Shown here piece by piece: positions 14,981-21,232 of a DNA stretch of 25,387 nucleotides (the stretch's first letter is position 1; every line of letters starts with the position of its first letter). A program made the position numbers and the translations under genes. Where the stretch lies: the NCBI GenBank assembly GCA_036380925.1, contig DASVDW010000204.1, positions 1 to 25,387 of the forward strand, given 5' to 3'. The DNA is from JAICLV01 sp036380925 (GTDB lineage: Bacteria > Actinomycetota > Actinomycetes > Acidothermales > Acidothermaceae). Under the pieces are notes generated by a model that did not search any database, had not been told where the DNA came from, and saw nothing but the letters and a program-made list of their open reading frames with translations.

Positions 14981-15008
14981 ACAGCGTACGTCAGCCTTAC
15001 GGCGTAAG
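14978..15008 (+). promoter_or_regulatory. Tandem TetR operator candidates
   Basis: Two related 13-bp sites lie exactly 18 bp apart: CTTACAGCGTACG (14978-14990) and CTTACGGCGTAAG (14996-15008). The second has perfect CTTAC/GTAAG arms around a 3-bp centre; the first has one imperfect base. They lie between the divergent TetR and oxidase genes and overlap or follow the oxidase -10 box. Short palindromes in this position are typical TetR-family operators. Confidence 0.65.
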
Positions 15009-15031
15009 CCGACCAGTGACCGGAGGCGCAG

Positions 15032-16396
15032 ATGGGAACCATCGAGACCCTGCGCGAAGAGATCCGAGGCGACATCGTCACGTCCGCCGACGCCGAGTAC
15101 GACGCGGCTCGCGCCGTTTACAACGCGATGATCGACCGACGCCCTGCGGCGGTGGTGCGCTGCGTCGATGTGGCCGACGTCATCGCAGCGGTGCGCCACG
15201 CCACTGACAACGGCTTGCGCCTCGCGGTCAGGGGTGGTTCGCACAGCGTGCCGGGATTCGGCACGGTCGACGACGGAGTGGTCGTCGATTTGAGCGCGCT
15301 GCGCAATGTCAGGGTCGACCCACGCACCGCGACCGCAACCGTCGGAGGAGGCGCGACATGGGGGGATTTCAATCACGCGACCTATCCGTTCGGTCTGGCC
15401 ACAACGGGTGGCATCATCTCCACGACCGGCGTGGCTGGGCTCACCCTCGGAGGTGGCATCGGCTACCTCGCGCGCAGTTGCGGTCTGTCGTGCGACAACC
15501 TGCTCGAAGCGGACGTGGTGACCGCGAATGGTGAACTCGTGCGTGCGAACGAAGACGAGAACGCCGATCTATTTTGGGCTTTGCGCGGCGGTGGCGGAAA
15601 CTTCGGCGTCGTCACAACGCTGAAATTCCGGTTGCACCAGGTGAAGGACGTCTACGGCGGCGTGATGTTCTACGAGGCCGAGCGCTCTGGCGACGTCTTG
15701 CGATTCTTCCGAAGCCACATCGCCGACGCGCCGCTGGCCTTCGGGGGCTTCCCCGCGTTTCAGATCGCACCGCCGCTGCCGTTCATACCGGAGAACCGGC
15801 ACGGCGAGCCGTTCGTGGTGATCGTCGCTTGCTGGTCGGGGCCGCTGGAACGCGGTGAGAACGTCCTCAAGCCATTCCACGACATTGCGCCTGTGGTCGC
15901 CGAAATGATCGGGCCGATGCCCTATCCCGCGCTGAACAGCGCCTTCGACGCCCTCGTGCCCAAGGGATTGCAGCACTACTGGAAAGCCAACTTCGTCACC
16001 GAGCTCACCGACGAGGCGATCAGCGCGCACGAGACGTTCGGCCCGAAGGTGCCGTATGTCAGCTCGACCATGCACCTGTATCCCATCAACGGCGCGGTCC
16101 ACGACGTCGCCTCCGACGCCACCGCGTTCGCGTACCGCGACGCGAACTTCGCCGAGGTGATCGCCGGCATGTGGCTCGATCCCGCCGACAACGATGCCAA
16201 CACCAAGTGGGTGCGCGACTACTACGCCGCGACCGCGCCCCAGTCTGAGGAAGGCGGATACGTGAACTTCATGTCGGCCGACGACCAAGGCCGAGTTCGC
16301 GCGAACTACAAGGCGAATTACGCAAGGCTGGTCGACGTCAAGCGTCGATACGATCCGAGCAACGTCTTTCGGCTGAACCAAAACATCGTTCCGTAG
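15032..16396 (+). CDS. FAD-linked oxidase (berberine-bridge-enzyme/6-HDNO-like)
   Basis: The protein has 454 residues. The N-terminal FAD-binding domain (PF01565 type) includes LRLAVRGGSHSVPGFGTVDD, with His71 in the place of the histidine that carries covalent FAD in 6-hydroxy-D-nicotine oxidase. It then has TTGGIISTTGVAGLTLGGGI, GYLARSCGLSCDNLLEADVV and DLFWALRGGGGNFGVVTTLK. The C-terminal BBE motif reads NYARLVDVKRRYDPSNVFRL and then N-Q-N-I. The second cysteine used for bicovalent flavin is absent from the GVAGLTL loop, so attachment is probably through histidine only. The family oxidises sugars, alkaloids and other alcohols or amines, passing electrons to O2. No signal peptide. GGAGG at 15022-15026 lies 5 nt before the ATG. 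Confidence 0.92.
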   Translation: MGTIETLREEIRGDIVTSADAEYDAARAVYNAMIDRRPAAVVRCVDVADVIAAVRHATDNGLRLAVRGGSHSVPGFGTVDDGVVVDLSALRNVRVDPRTATATVGGGATWGDFNHATYPFGLATTGGIISTTGVAGLTLGGGIGYLARSCGLSCDNLLEADVVTANGELVRANEDENADLFWALRGGGGNFGVVTTLKFRLHQVKDVYGGVMFYEAERSGDVLRFFRSHIADAPLAFGGFPAFQIAPPLPFIPENRHGEPFVVIVACWSGPLERGENVLKPFHDIAPVVAEMIGPMPYPALNSAFDALVPKGLQHYWKANFVTELTDEAISAHETFGPKVPYVSSTMHLYPINGAVHDVASDATAFAYRDANFAEVIAGMWLDPADNDANTKWVRDYYAATAPQSEEGGYVNFMSADDQGRVRANYKANYARLVDVKRRYDPSNVFRLNQNIVP

Positions 16397-16477
16397 CTGG
16401 TGGCCGGACCGCTCGACGGCGCCAAACCTGGGGAGGCGGCGGAACGGCCACTGAATTCGGGGGGTCGGGGGAATGTC

Positions 16478-16518
16478 GCGGCGCCGGCTCACGGCGGGGG
16501 GCGGTGGGCCGGCGCCGC
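16478..16518. terminator. Strong inverted repeat, probable bidirectional terminator
   Basis: GCGGCGCCGGC (16478-16488) is perfectly complementary to GCCGGCGCCGC (16508-16518) across a 19-nt loop. It lies between the convergent stops of the FAD-linked oxidase (16396) and ybaK (16536). An 11-bp all-GC stem at a convergent junction is the expected form of a terminator in this type of genome, although there is no T tract on either side. Confidence 0.65.
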
Positions 16519-16535
16519 TGCCAACGCTCGATTCG

Positions 16536-17015
16536 CTAGCGTTTCCCGATCGCGGCGGCCGTCGCCGACGTCAAGGACACCAGGTCGGACGGCGCGAGCT
16601 CGACGTCCAGCCCGCGCCGTCCACCTGAAACGTAGATGGTCGCAAAGTCGAGCGCCGAGAGATCGACCACCGTTGGCAGCTTCTTTCGCTGCCCCAGTGG
16701 AGAAATGCCGCCGGCCACGTAGCCGGTCGTCCGCTCGGCCAGCGCGACCTCGGCCATCGCGGCGCGCTTCCCGCCGAGAGCCTCAGCGAGCGCCTTCAAA
16801 TCCAGCGAGCCGCTCACCGGAACCACCGCGACGACCAACTTCCCGTCGACGTCCGCCAACAGCGTCTTGAACACCCGCGACGTCGAAACTCCAAGCGCGG
16901 CCGCGGCTTCCTCGCCGTACGACGCGGAGGACGGATCGTGGGTGTAGGGGTGCAGGGTGTGCGCCACTCCGGCCCGGGTGAGCGCGATCGTCGCCGGAGT
17001 GCCCTTGCCCGCCAC
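16536..17015 (-). CDS. ybaK: YbaK/EbsC-type Cys-tRNA(Pro) deacylase
   Basis: This enzyme hydrolyses cysteine mistakenly attached to tRNA(Pro), a trans-editing partner of prolyl-tRNA synthetase. The protein has 159 residues, the usual length. It starts MAGKGTPATIALTRAGVAHT and has SYGEEAAAALGVSTSRVFKT, with the conserved lysine in F-K-T-L. VVAVVPVSGSLDLKALAEAL, KRAAMAEVALAERTTGYVAG and GISPLGQRKKLPTVVD follow, all typical. GTG 17015 is chosen; a TAGACT -10 box on the minus strand (17029-17024) lies 8 nt upstream, so it is probably leaderless. Only 20 bp separate it from the divergent SRPBCC gene. Confidence 0.92.
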   Translation of the reverse strand: MAGKGTPATIALTRAGVAHTLHPYTHDPSSASYGEEAAAALGVSTSRVFKTLLADVDGKLVVAVVPVSGSLDLKALAEALGGKRAAMAEVALAERTTGYVAGGISPLGQRKKLPTVVDLSALDFATIYVSGGRRGLDVELAPSDLVSLTSATAAAIGKR

Positions 17016-17023
17016 GATCTGGA

Positions 17024-17029
17024 AGTCTA
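17024..17029 (-). promoter_or_regulatory. Probable -10 box of ybaK (TAGACT)
   Basis: On the minus strand TAGACT lies 8 nt before the GTG at 17015. It overlaps the palindromic TCTAGA at 17026-17031 between two divergent starts only 20 bp apart. The two promoters must therefore overlap and may compete. Confidence 0.5.
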
Positions 17030-17035
17030 GAGGTC

Positions 17036-17533
17036 ATGACGACGTCGACCTTCGGGGAGCTGCGCCGTGATCGGTCCGGGCGCGCGGTGCGGTTCGAACG
17101 CCGCTACGCCACCGACATCGCCGACCTGTGGGCGGCGTGCACCGAGCCCGACCGGCTGGCCCGCTGGTTCGCCGACGTCACCGGCGAGCTCGTTGTCGGA
17201 GGCCAGGCGTTCGTCGGATTCCGCGACGGCGACCACACCGAGACAACGATCCGGCGCTGCGAACCCCCGCACGTGCTCGAACTTGACTGGGCGTTCGGGG
17301 AGGAAGCCGTGTCGGTGCTGACCGTCGAGCTCACGGCAACCGACGACGGGACGCTGTTGGTGCTCGACCATCGCGCGCTGCCGACGTCGTCCGCCACCGG
17401 ATACAGCGCTGGCTGGCACGCGTATCTCGACCTGCTCGACGCCTGCCTGGCCGATCGCGAGACCAGCACGTGGCAGCAGCGGTTCAACGAGCTGATCGAC
17501 GACTACCGAAACGCGCCCGTCGCCCGTCGGTAG
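17036..17533 (+). CDS. SRPBCC / AHSA1-like domain protein
   Basis: The protein has 165 residues with a single START-like fold. The opening VRFERRYATDIADLWAACTE and PDRLARWFADVTGEL is the hallmark of the AHSA1 (activator of Hsp90 ATPase-like) branch. GGQAFVGFRD, then EPPHVLELDWAFGEE and LTVELTATDDGTLLVLDHRA follow, and the end reads GWHAYLDLLDACL. The fold makes a hydrophobic pocket for a small ligand, but most bacterial members have no known function. ATG 17036 is the only sensible start; no standard Shine-Dalgarno is spaced for it, so it may be leaderless. Its stop is 4 bp from the convergent protease stop. Confidence 0.87.
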   Translation: MTTSTFGELRRDRSGRAVRFERRYATDIADLWAACTEPDRLARWFADVTGELVVGGQAFVGFRDGDHTETTIRRCEPPHVLELDWAFGEEAVSVLTVELTATDDGTLLVLDHRALPTSSATGYSAGWHAYLDLLDACLADRETSTWQQRFNELIDDYRNAPVARR

Positions 17534-17537
17534 CCGG

Positions 17538-19214
17538 TCAGCTGATGCAGCCGGCGCCGCCGCCGACCATCGCCAAGCCGGCGCGGTCGTCGGCGCTGTA
17601 AGTGGCCGGCGCCTGGTAGGTCAGCACCGGGTACATGATCTCCGCCGGCTTGGCGGCGTGCAGCAAGCCGACCGCGTGACCGAGCTCGTGCAAGGTCAGG
17701 GTGCTGATGTTCGCGCCCGGCCCGCCGGTGTGCGGCAGGCTGTTCAGCTCGCCGGCGGCGAGCAGCGCGTACCCCTTCACCACCTGCCAGTTCCCGGCCG
17801 CTGTGGTGCGCACCTGGATCCCACCGAACCCGGCGGCGGTCGGGGCGCTGGCGAAGATGTCGGTCGCCGCCGGGTCGACCACCGCCACGATCAGGTCGTC
17901 CGGCGCGCCGCCGATGTTCTCCCGCGTCGGGACAAACGACGTGACGCCGTCGTACCGGAAGGTCAGACCAGACGCCGACGCCAATTCGGCCACCGCGTTC
18001 TTGATAGTGGCGATCGCGGTGGCGTCGGCCGGACCCGGGTTGAGCCGCCAACCGATGACGGCGCACGGATTCCACCGCCAGACCTGGCCGTTTGGGGCAT
18101 AGTTCACCACGTAATCGGCGCCGGCCGGCGCGATCGGCGCGGGCGCGGCGAGGCCGGCGGTGACCAGCACCTGGTTGACGACGGCGTCGGGCATGGCGGC
18201 CGACCCACCCAGCACGCTGACGTGGGTGGGCGCGAGCGCCGCGATCAGGGCGCGTTGCGCCGCGGAGGGCCCGGACGGGCCGATCAGCAGCAGCGCGGTG
18301 CGCAGGTGACCGCTGAGCGCGGCGCCCGAGAGCGCGTCGGGGAAGTTCGCGCCGGAGGCGATCACCAGGTCGGACATCGGTCCGGTCAAGGCGGCGTTGG
18401 CGGCCGCGTTTGTCGCGTAGCGGTCCGCTCCCGACACTCGCGACACGGCGGCGCCGGTTGCGCCGGCCTGGGAGGCGACCGCGTCGCTGACCGCGCTCGT
18501 CCCGCCGAGGATCACCACGTCGCGGGTGTGCAACGCGCCCAGCGCGGCGGCGGTCTCGGCCGGCAGCGCCGTCGGCGCGGTGAGCAGCACCGGCGCGCCG
18601 GCGGCGGCGCCGAGGGCGGAGGCGGTCAAGGCGTCGGGGAACGCCGCGCCGGAGGCGAGGTACACCGTGGAGGCGCCAGCGGGGAACGCGTCCGCGGCGA
18701 TCGCGGCGGCCGTCGCGTAGCGGTTCGGGCCGGCAAGTCTGGTCCAGCCTTGCGTGGCGTAACCGGCGAGGGCGGCCCCGATCGAGTTGGGAAGCGCGGC
18801 CGGGCCGCCGACGAGGACGATCTGCCCCGGCTGCAGCCGCGCGACGGCGGCGGCCGTGGCGGACGACAGGCCGGCCGGGTTGACCAGGAGCACCGGGTTG
18901 TCGGCGCCGGCCGCCGCCCCCGCGGCGAGCGCGTCGGGGAAGCTCGCGCCCGTCGCGACGTACAACCTGGCGACGCCGGGGTCGTAGGCGGAAAGCGCCT
19001 GCGCCGAGGTGGCGTAGCGGTCGGCGCCGGCGAACCGTTGCAGCGCGGTGCTGGCCGCGTCGGCCGCGCCGTCGGTCGAGTGCGCGGTCGGATGCGCGGT
19101 CGGGTGCGCGGCTGGGACGAGTCCAGGTCGCGCGGCGCCCGTGAGGACGGCGGCCGCGGCCACCGCGCAAAGGGCGGGAAGGATTCGACGGCCGCGGAGG
19201 ACGCTCAGGCGCAT
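17538..19214 (-). CDS. Secreted zinc metalloprotease with three N-terminal cell-wall-binding repeats
   Basis: The protein has 558 residues. MRLSVLRGRRILPALCAVAA begins a signal peptide ending about residue 30, followed by a short A-H-P-T repeat linker. Residues about 57-340 are three cell-wall-binding repeat 2 units marked RFAGADRYATSAQA, RLAGPNRYATAAAIA and RVSGADRYATNAAA, each with a FPDAL motif and a GG-x-x-A segment. The C-terminal part, from about residue 365, starts YAPNGQVWRWNPC. It carries the zinc site in LTLHELGHAVGLLHA (HExxHxxGxxH) and a Met-turn candidate EIMYPV, the signature of matrixin-type metzincins. The product should be a wall-anchored or secreted endopeptidase. ATG 19214 has GAGGAG 9 nt upstream. 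The longer open frame to 19607 lacks a signal. Confidence 0.9.
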   Translation of the reverse strand: MRLSVLRGRRILPALCAVAAAAVLTGAARPGLVPAAHPTAHPTAHSTDGAADAASTALQRFAGADRYATSAQALSAYDPGVARLYVATGASFPDALAAGAAAGADNPVLLVNPAGLSSATAAAVARLQPGQIVLVGGPAALPNSIGAALAGYATQGWTRLAGPNRYATAAAIAADAFPAGASTVYLASGAAFPDALTASALGAAAGAPVLLTAPTALPAETAAALGALHTRDVVILGGTSAVSDAVASQAGATGAAVSRVSGADRYATNAAANAALTGPMSDLVIASGANFPDALSGAALSGHLRTALLLIGPSGPSAAQRALIAALAPTHVSVLGGSAAMPDAVVNQVLVTAGLAAPAPIAPAGADYVVNYAPNGQVWRWNPCAVIGWRLNPGPADATAIATIKNAVAELASASGLTFRYDGVTSFVPTRENIGGAPDDLIVAVVDPAATDIFASAPTAAGFGGIQVRTTAAGNWQVVKGYALLAAGELNSLPHTGGPGANISTLTLHELGHAVGLLHAAKPAEIMYPVLTYQAPATYSADDRAGLAMVGGGAGCIS

Positions 19215-19373
19215 GCGGAGGGACTCCTCGAAGACAGCTGACCCCAGACAGCACGCCCGCCGGTTTGCCAGGGTCAGCCGCCGATCAGCTGGAAATCGGT
19301 GGCGCAAGGGCGTGGCTCGCAGCATTCGGCTCGGCAGATGTGGCCGTTGACTTGAGATTTGTCGGAAATGCGC

Positions 19374-19391
19374 CCCGCCGAGTGAAGGGTT
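19374..19391 (-). promoter_or_regulatory. 18-bp motif, copy b (minus strand)
   Basis: On the minus strand this reads AACCCTTCACTCGGCGGG. It differs from copy c at one position and from copy a at three. It is oriented toward the protease gene, about 160 bp upstream of its start, and forms one arm of the large inverted repeat with copy a. Confidence 0.5.
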
Positions 19392-19441
19392 CGGGTGGTG
19401 ATCGGCCGCGCCGAGAGCGGCGCGAACCCTTCGATCGGCGG
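19375..19441. repeat. Large inverted repeat with an inner GC hairpin
   Basis: Arms 19375-19393 and 19423-19441 pair at 17 of 19 positions; the core GAAGGGTTCG / CGAACCCTTC is perfect over 10 bp. Between them a second hairpin, CGCGCCG-AGAG-CGGCGCG (19407-19424), overlaps the right arm by two bases, so the two stems are partly exclusive. It may be a DNA operator with two inverted sites, a terminator or a structured leader. Confidence 0.6.
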
Positions 19442-19442
19442 A
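19425..19442 (+). promoter_or_regulatory. 18-bp motif, copy a, upstream of the helicase promoter
   Basis: AACCCTTCGATCGGCGGA starts 32 bp upstream of the TACCCT -10 candidate. Extended leftwards to 19416, the 27-bp block matches 21129-21155 at 23 positions. The position suits an activator site or an unusual -35 region, but a dispersed genomic repeat is equally possible. Confidence 0.5.
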
Positions 19443-19456
19443 TCGGGGCTGGCTGT

Positions 19457-19462
19457 TACCCT
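19457..19462 (+). promoter_or_regulatory. Possible -10 box of the DEAD-box helicase (TACCCT)
   Basis: TACCCT fits TANNNT, downstream of motif copy a. It would give a 5' leader of about 145-160 nt that includes the hairpin at 19500-19518. Long leaders are common for cold-induced DEAD-box helicases, which makes this plausible but not shown. Confidence 0.4.
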
Positions 19463-19612
19463 GGGTCACGACGACGGCGGAGTTGTTCGCCGTCCCTCCC
19501 GCGGGCGAGCCGCCCGCGAGGCTTCGTCTCCAGCAGGATCTAGCGGTCCTCCGGCGCGTCTGCGCGCCACAGCCGACTTCTCGGCGCCAGCGACGCGGCC
19601 TCCGCAACGCTG

Positions 19613-21175
19613 ATGGAGCGTTTGTCTTTCATGCCCGCACCACGTTCGTCGTCCCAGCACGCCCATAAACCAACTCGCCGCCGTCCGAACCGCGGCGCCA
19701 GCAGAGCCAACGGAGTCAACCGCCCGAAGGTCTCGCCGTCGTCCGAGCTCGAAGCCGCGCTCGACGCCACGCTGCTGGTCGAACCGCGGGTCAACGCGAC
19801 GTTCGCCTCGCTTGGACTGCCGAAGTCGCTCGTCGTCGCGTTGGCGAAGCGCGGCATCGCGCGGCCGTTCGCGATCCAGACGCGGGCGATTCCCGACGCG
19901 CTCGCCGGTCGCGACGTGCTCGGCCGGGCCCAGACCGGCGGCGGCAAGACGCTCGCCTTCGGCTTGCCGCTGCTCGCCCGCCTCGGGTCGTCGAACTCAA
20001 TGCGGACGCCGAAAACGCCGCGCGCTTTGGTGCTGGTGCCGACCCGCGAGCTCGCCAGCCAGGTGGCGGACGCGTTGCGTCCGCTCGGCGAGGCGCTTGG
20101 GCTGAAGCTGGCCTGCGTCTTCGGCGGCGCCCCTTACGGTCGACAGCTGCAGGCGCTCGAACGCGGCGTCGACGTCGTGGTCGCCACGCCCGGCCGGTTG
20201 ATCGACCTGACCGAACGGCGCGCCTGCGTGCTCGGCGCGGTCGAGATCGCGGTGCTCGACGAGGCCGACCACATGGCCGACCTCGGGTTCTTGCCCGCGG
20301 TGACGACGTTGCTCGACCAGACGCCGTCCGACGGTCAGCGGATGCTGTTCTCGGCCACCTTGGACCGCGGCGTCGACCGGCTGGTGCGCGCCTACCTCAC
20401 CGATCCGGCGCTGCACGCGGTCGCGCCGGCGGCCGCGCCGATTGACGCGATGGACCACCGGGTGTTCAACCTGCGCGCCGAAGACAAGGTCGCCGTTGTC
20501 GCCGAGGTGGCCTCCCGTCCGGCGCGAACCCTGATCTTCGTGCGCACCAAGCACGGCGCCGACCGGCTGGCGGCCCAGCTCGGCCGCGCGGGCGTCGAGG
20601 CCGCGGCGATTCACGGCAACCTCAAGCAGAACGCCCGCACCCGTGCCCTCGACGGATTCGCCGCCGGCAGTCCCCGGGTGCTGGTCGCCACCGACGTCGC
20701 GGCCCGCGGCATTCACGTCGACGATGTCGACCTGGTCGTGCACTTCGACCCGCCGAACGACGCCAAGGACTACCTGCACCGATCCGGGCGGACCGCGCGA
20801 GCCGGCGCGACCGGCACCGCGTTGACGCTGGTGCTGCCGCACGAGTCGCGCGCGGTCGCGGGCATTCACCGTGACGCCGGTGTCTTTCCGGCGGCGTTCG
20901 ACGTGGCGCCCGGGCACGACGCCGTGCGCGAGCTGGCCACGTCCGGCGAACCGGTGCGGGTGGCGCCGGTGGTGCGGCCACCACGGCAACCACGAGAGCC
21001 AGGACAGCCACGGCAGCCACGACAGCCACGACAGCCGCGGCAGCAGCACGCGCCGATGCCGGCGGCGCATGGCCGTCGACCGCGGCGTCCGTCGACCGAA
21101 GCGGTTCGGTCGCGGCCCGGCGCCGGAAAGCAGCGCAAACCCTTCGCTCGGCGGGCGCGACCAGCGGCCCGATAG
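19613..21175 (+). CDS. DEAD-box ATP-dependent RNA helicase
   Basis: The protein has 520 residues with all helicase motifs. The Q motif is in TFASLGLPKSLVVALAKRGI then ARPFAIQTRAIP. Motif I is AQTGGGKT, with Gly where Ser is usual. Motif Ia is VPTRELASQV, Ib TPGRLID, II DEAD in VLDEADHMADLGF, III SATL, IV TLIFVRTK, V ATDVAARGIHVDDVDLV and VI HRSGRTARAG. Such enzymes unwind structured RNA in ribosome assembly, mRNA decay or cold adaptation. Both ends are basic and low in complexity; the tail has seven PRQ-like units and ends KQRKPFARRARPAAR, suited to RNA binding. The start could be ATG 19613 or ATG 19631 (MPAPRSSSQH); GGAG at 19615-19618 would serve the latter. Confidence 0.95.
   Translation: MERLSFMPAPRSSSQHAHKPTRRRPNRGASRANGVNRPKVSPSSELEAALDATLLVEPRVNATFASLGLPKSLVVALAKRGIARPFAIQTRAIPDALAGRDVLGRAQTGGGKTLAFGLPLLARLGSSNSMRTPKTPRALVLVPTRELASQVADALRPLGEALGLKLACVFGGAPYGRQLQALERGVDVVVATPGRLIDLTERRACVLGAVEIAVLDEADHMADLGFLPAVTTLLDQTPSDGQRMLFSATLDRGVDRLVRAYLTDPALHAVAPAAAPIDAMDHRVFNLRAEDKVAVVAEVASRPARTLIFVRTKHGADRLAAQLGRAGVEAAAIHGNLKQNARTRALDGFAAGSPRVLVATDVAARGIHVDDVDLVVHFDPPNDAKDYLHRSGRTARAGATGTALTLVLPHESRAVAGIHRDAGVFPAAFDVAPGHDAVRELATSGEPVRVAPVVRPPRQPREPGQPRQPRQPRQPRQQHAPMPAAHGRRPRRPSTEAVRSRPGAGKQRKPFARRARPAAR
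20981..21043 (+). repeat. Tandem 9-bp repeat encoding PRQ units in the helicase tail
   Basis: Seven consecutive 9-bp units of the type CCACGRCAG encode PRQ-PRE-PGQ-PRQ-PRQ-PRQ-PRQ. The units are in frame, so copy number could change by slippage without a frameshift. Confidence 0.85.
21138..21155 (+). promoter_or_regulatory. 18-bp motif, copy c, upstream of the hisD promoter
   Basis: AACCCTTCGCTCGGCGGG starts 35 bp upstream of the TAGTCT -10 candidate and lies inside the 3' end of the helicase coding sequence (encoding part of KPFARRA). It matches copy a with the same kind of downstream -10 box. Confidence 0.5.
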
Positions 21176-21178
21176 TCT
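21173..21178 (+). promoter_or_regulatory. Probable -10 box of the his operon (TAGTCT)
   Basis: TAGTCT fits TANNNT and overlaps the helicase stop codon (21173-21175). It predicts a leader of about 48 nt before hisD, with GGAG at 21222-21225 lying 7 nt before the ATG. No T-box or his leader peptide with repeated His codons is visible. Confidence 0.5.
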
Positions 21179-21232
21179 GGCGGCGCGCAACGACGCGCGC
21201 CGTCCTGTCAACCTGCCCGCCGGAGCCCACCG

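Larger units (their letters stand above)
19215..19612. other. Divergent intergenic region between protease and helicase
   Basis: About 400 bp with no supportable gene. It contains GCTGACCC and GGGTCAGC arms at 19237-19244 and 19271-19278, close to the protease start. It also has a large imperfect inverted repeat at 19375-19441 and a TACCCT -10 candidate for the helicase at 19457-19462. A compact GC hairpin (CGCGGGCG-AGC-CGCCCGCG, 19500-19518) falls in the predicted helicase 5' leader. If the -10 box is right, the helicase mRNA has a leader of roughly 145-160 nt. No minus-strand TANNNT box is obvious for the protease. Confidence 0.5.

Noticed and set aside
16400..16870. Plus-strand frame after the FAD-linked oxidase
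   Set aside because: It crosses the GC-rich inverted repeat and runs antisense to ybaK; composition is Arg/Pro/Ser low complexity.
17658..19241. Long open frame on the plus strand opposite the wall protease (527 codons)
   Set aside because: Composition is Gly/Arg/Val low complexity with no motif, and the minus strand has a signal peptide, wall-binding repeats and a zinc site.
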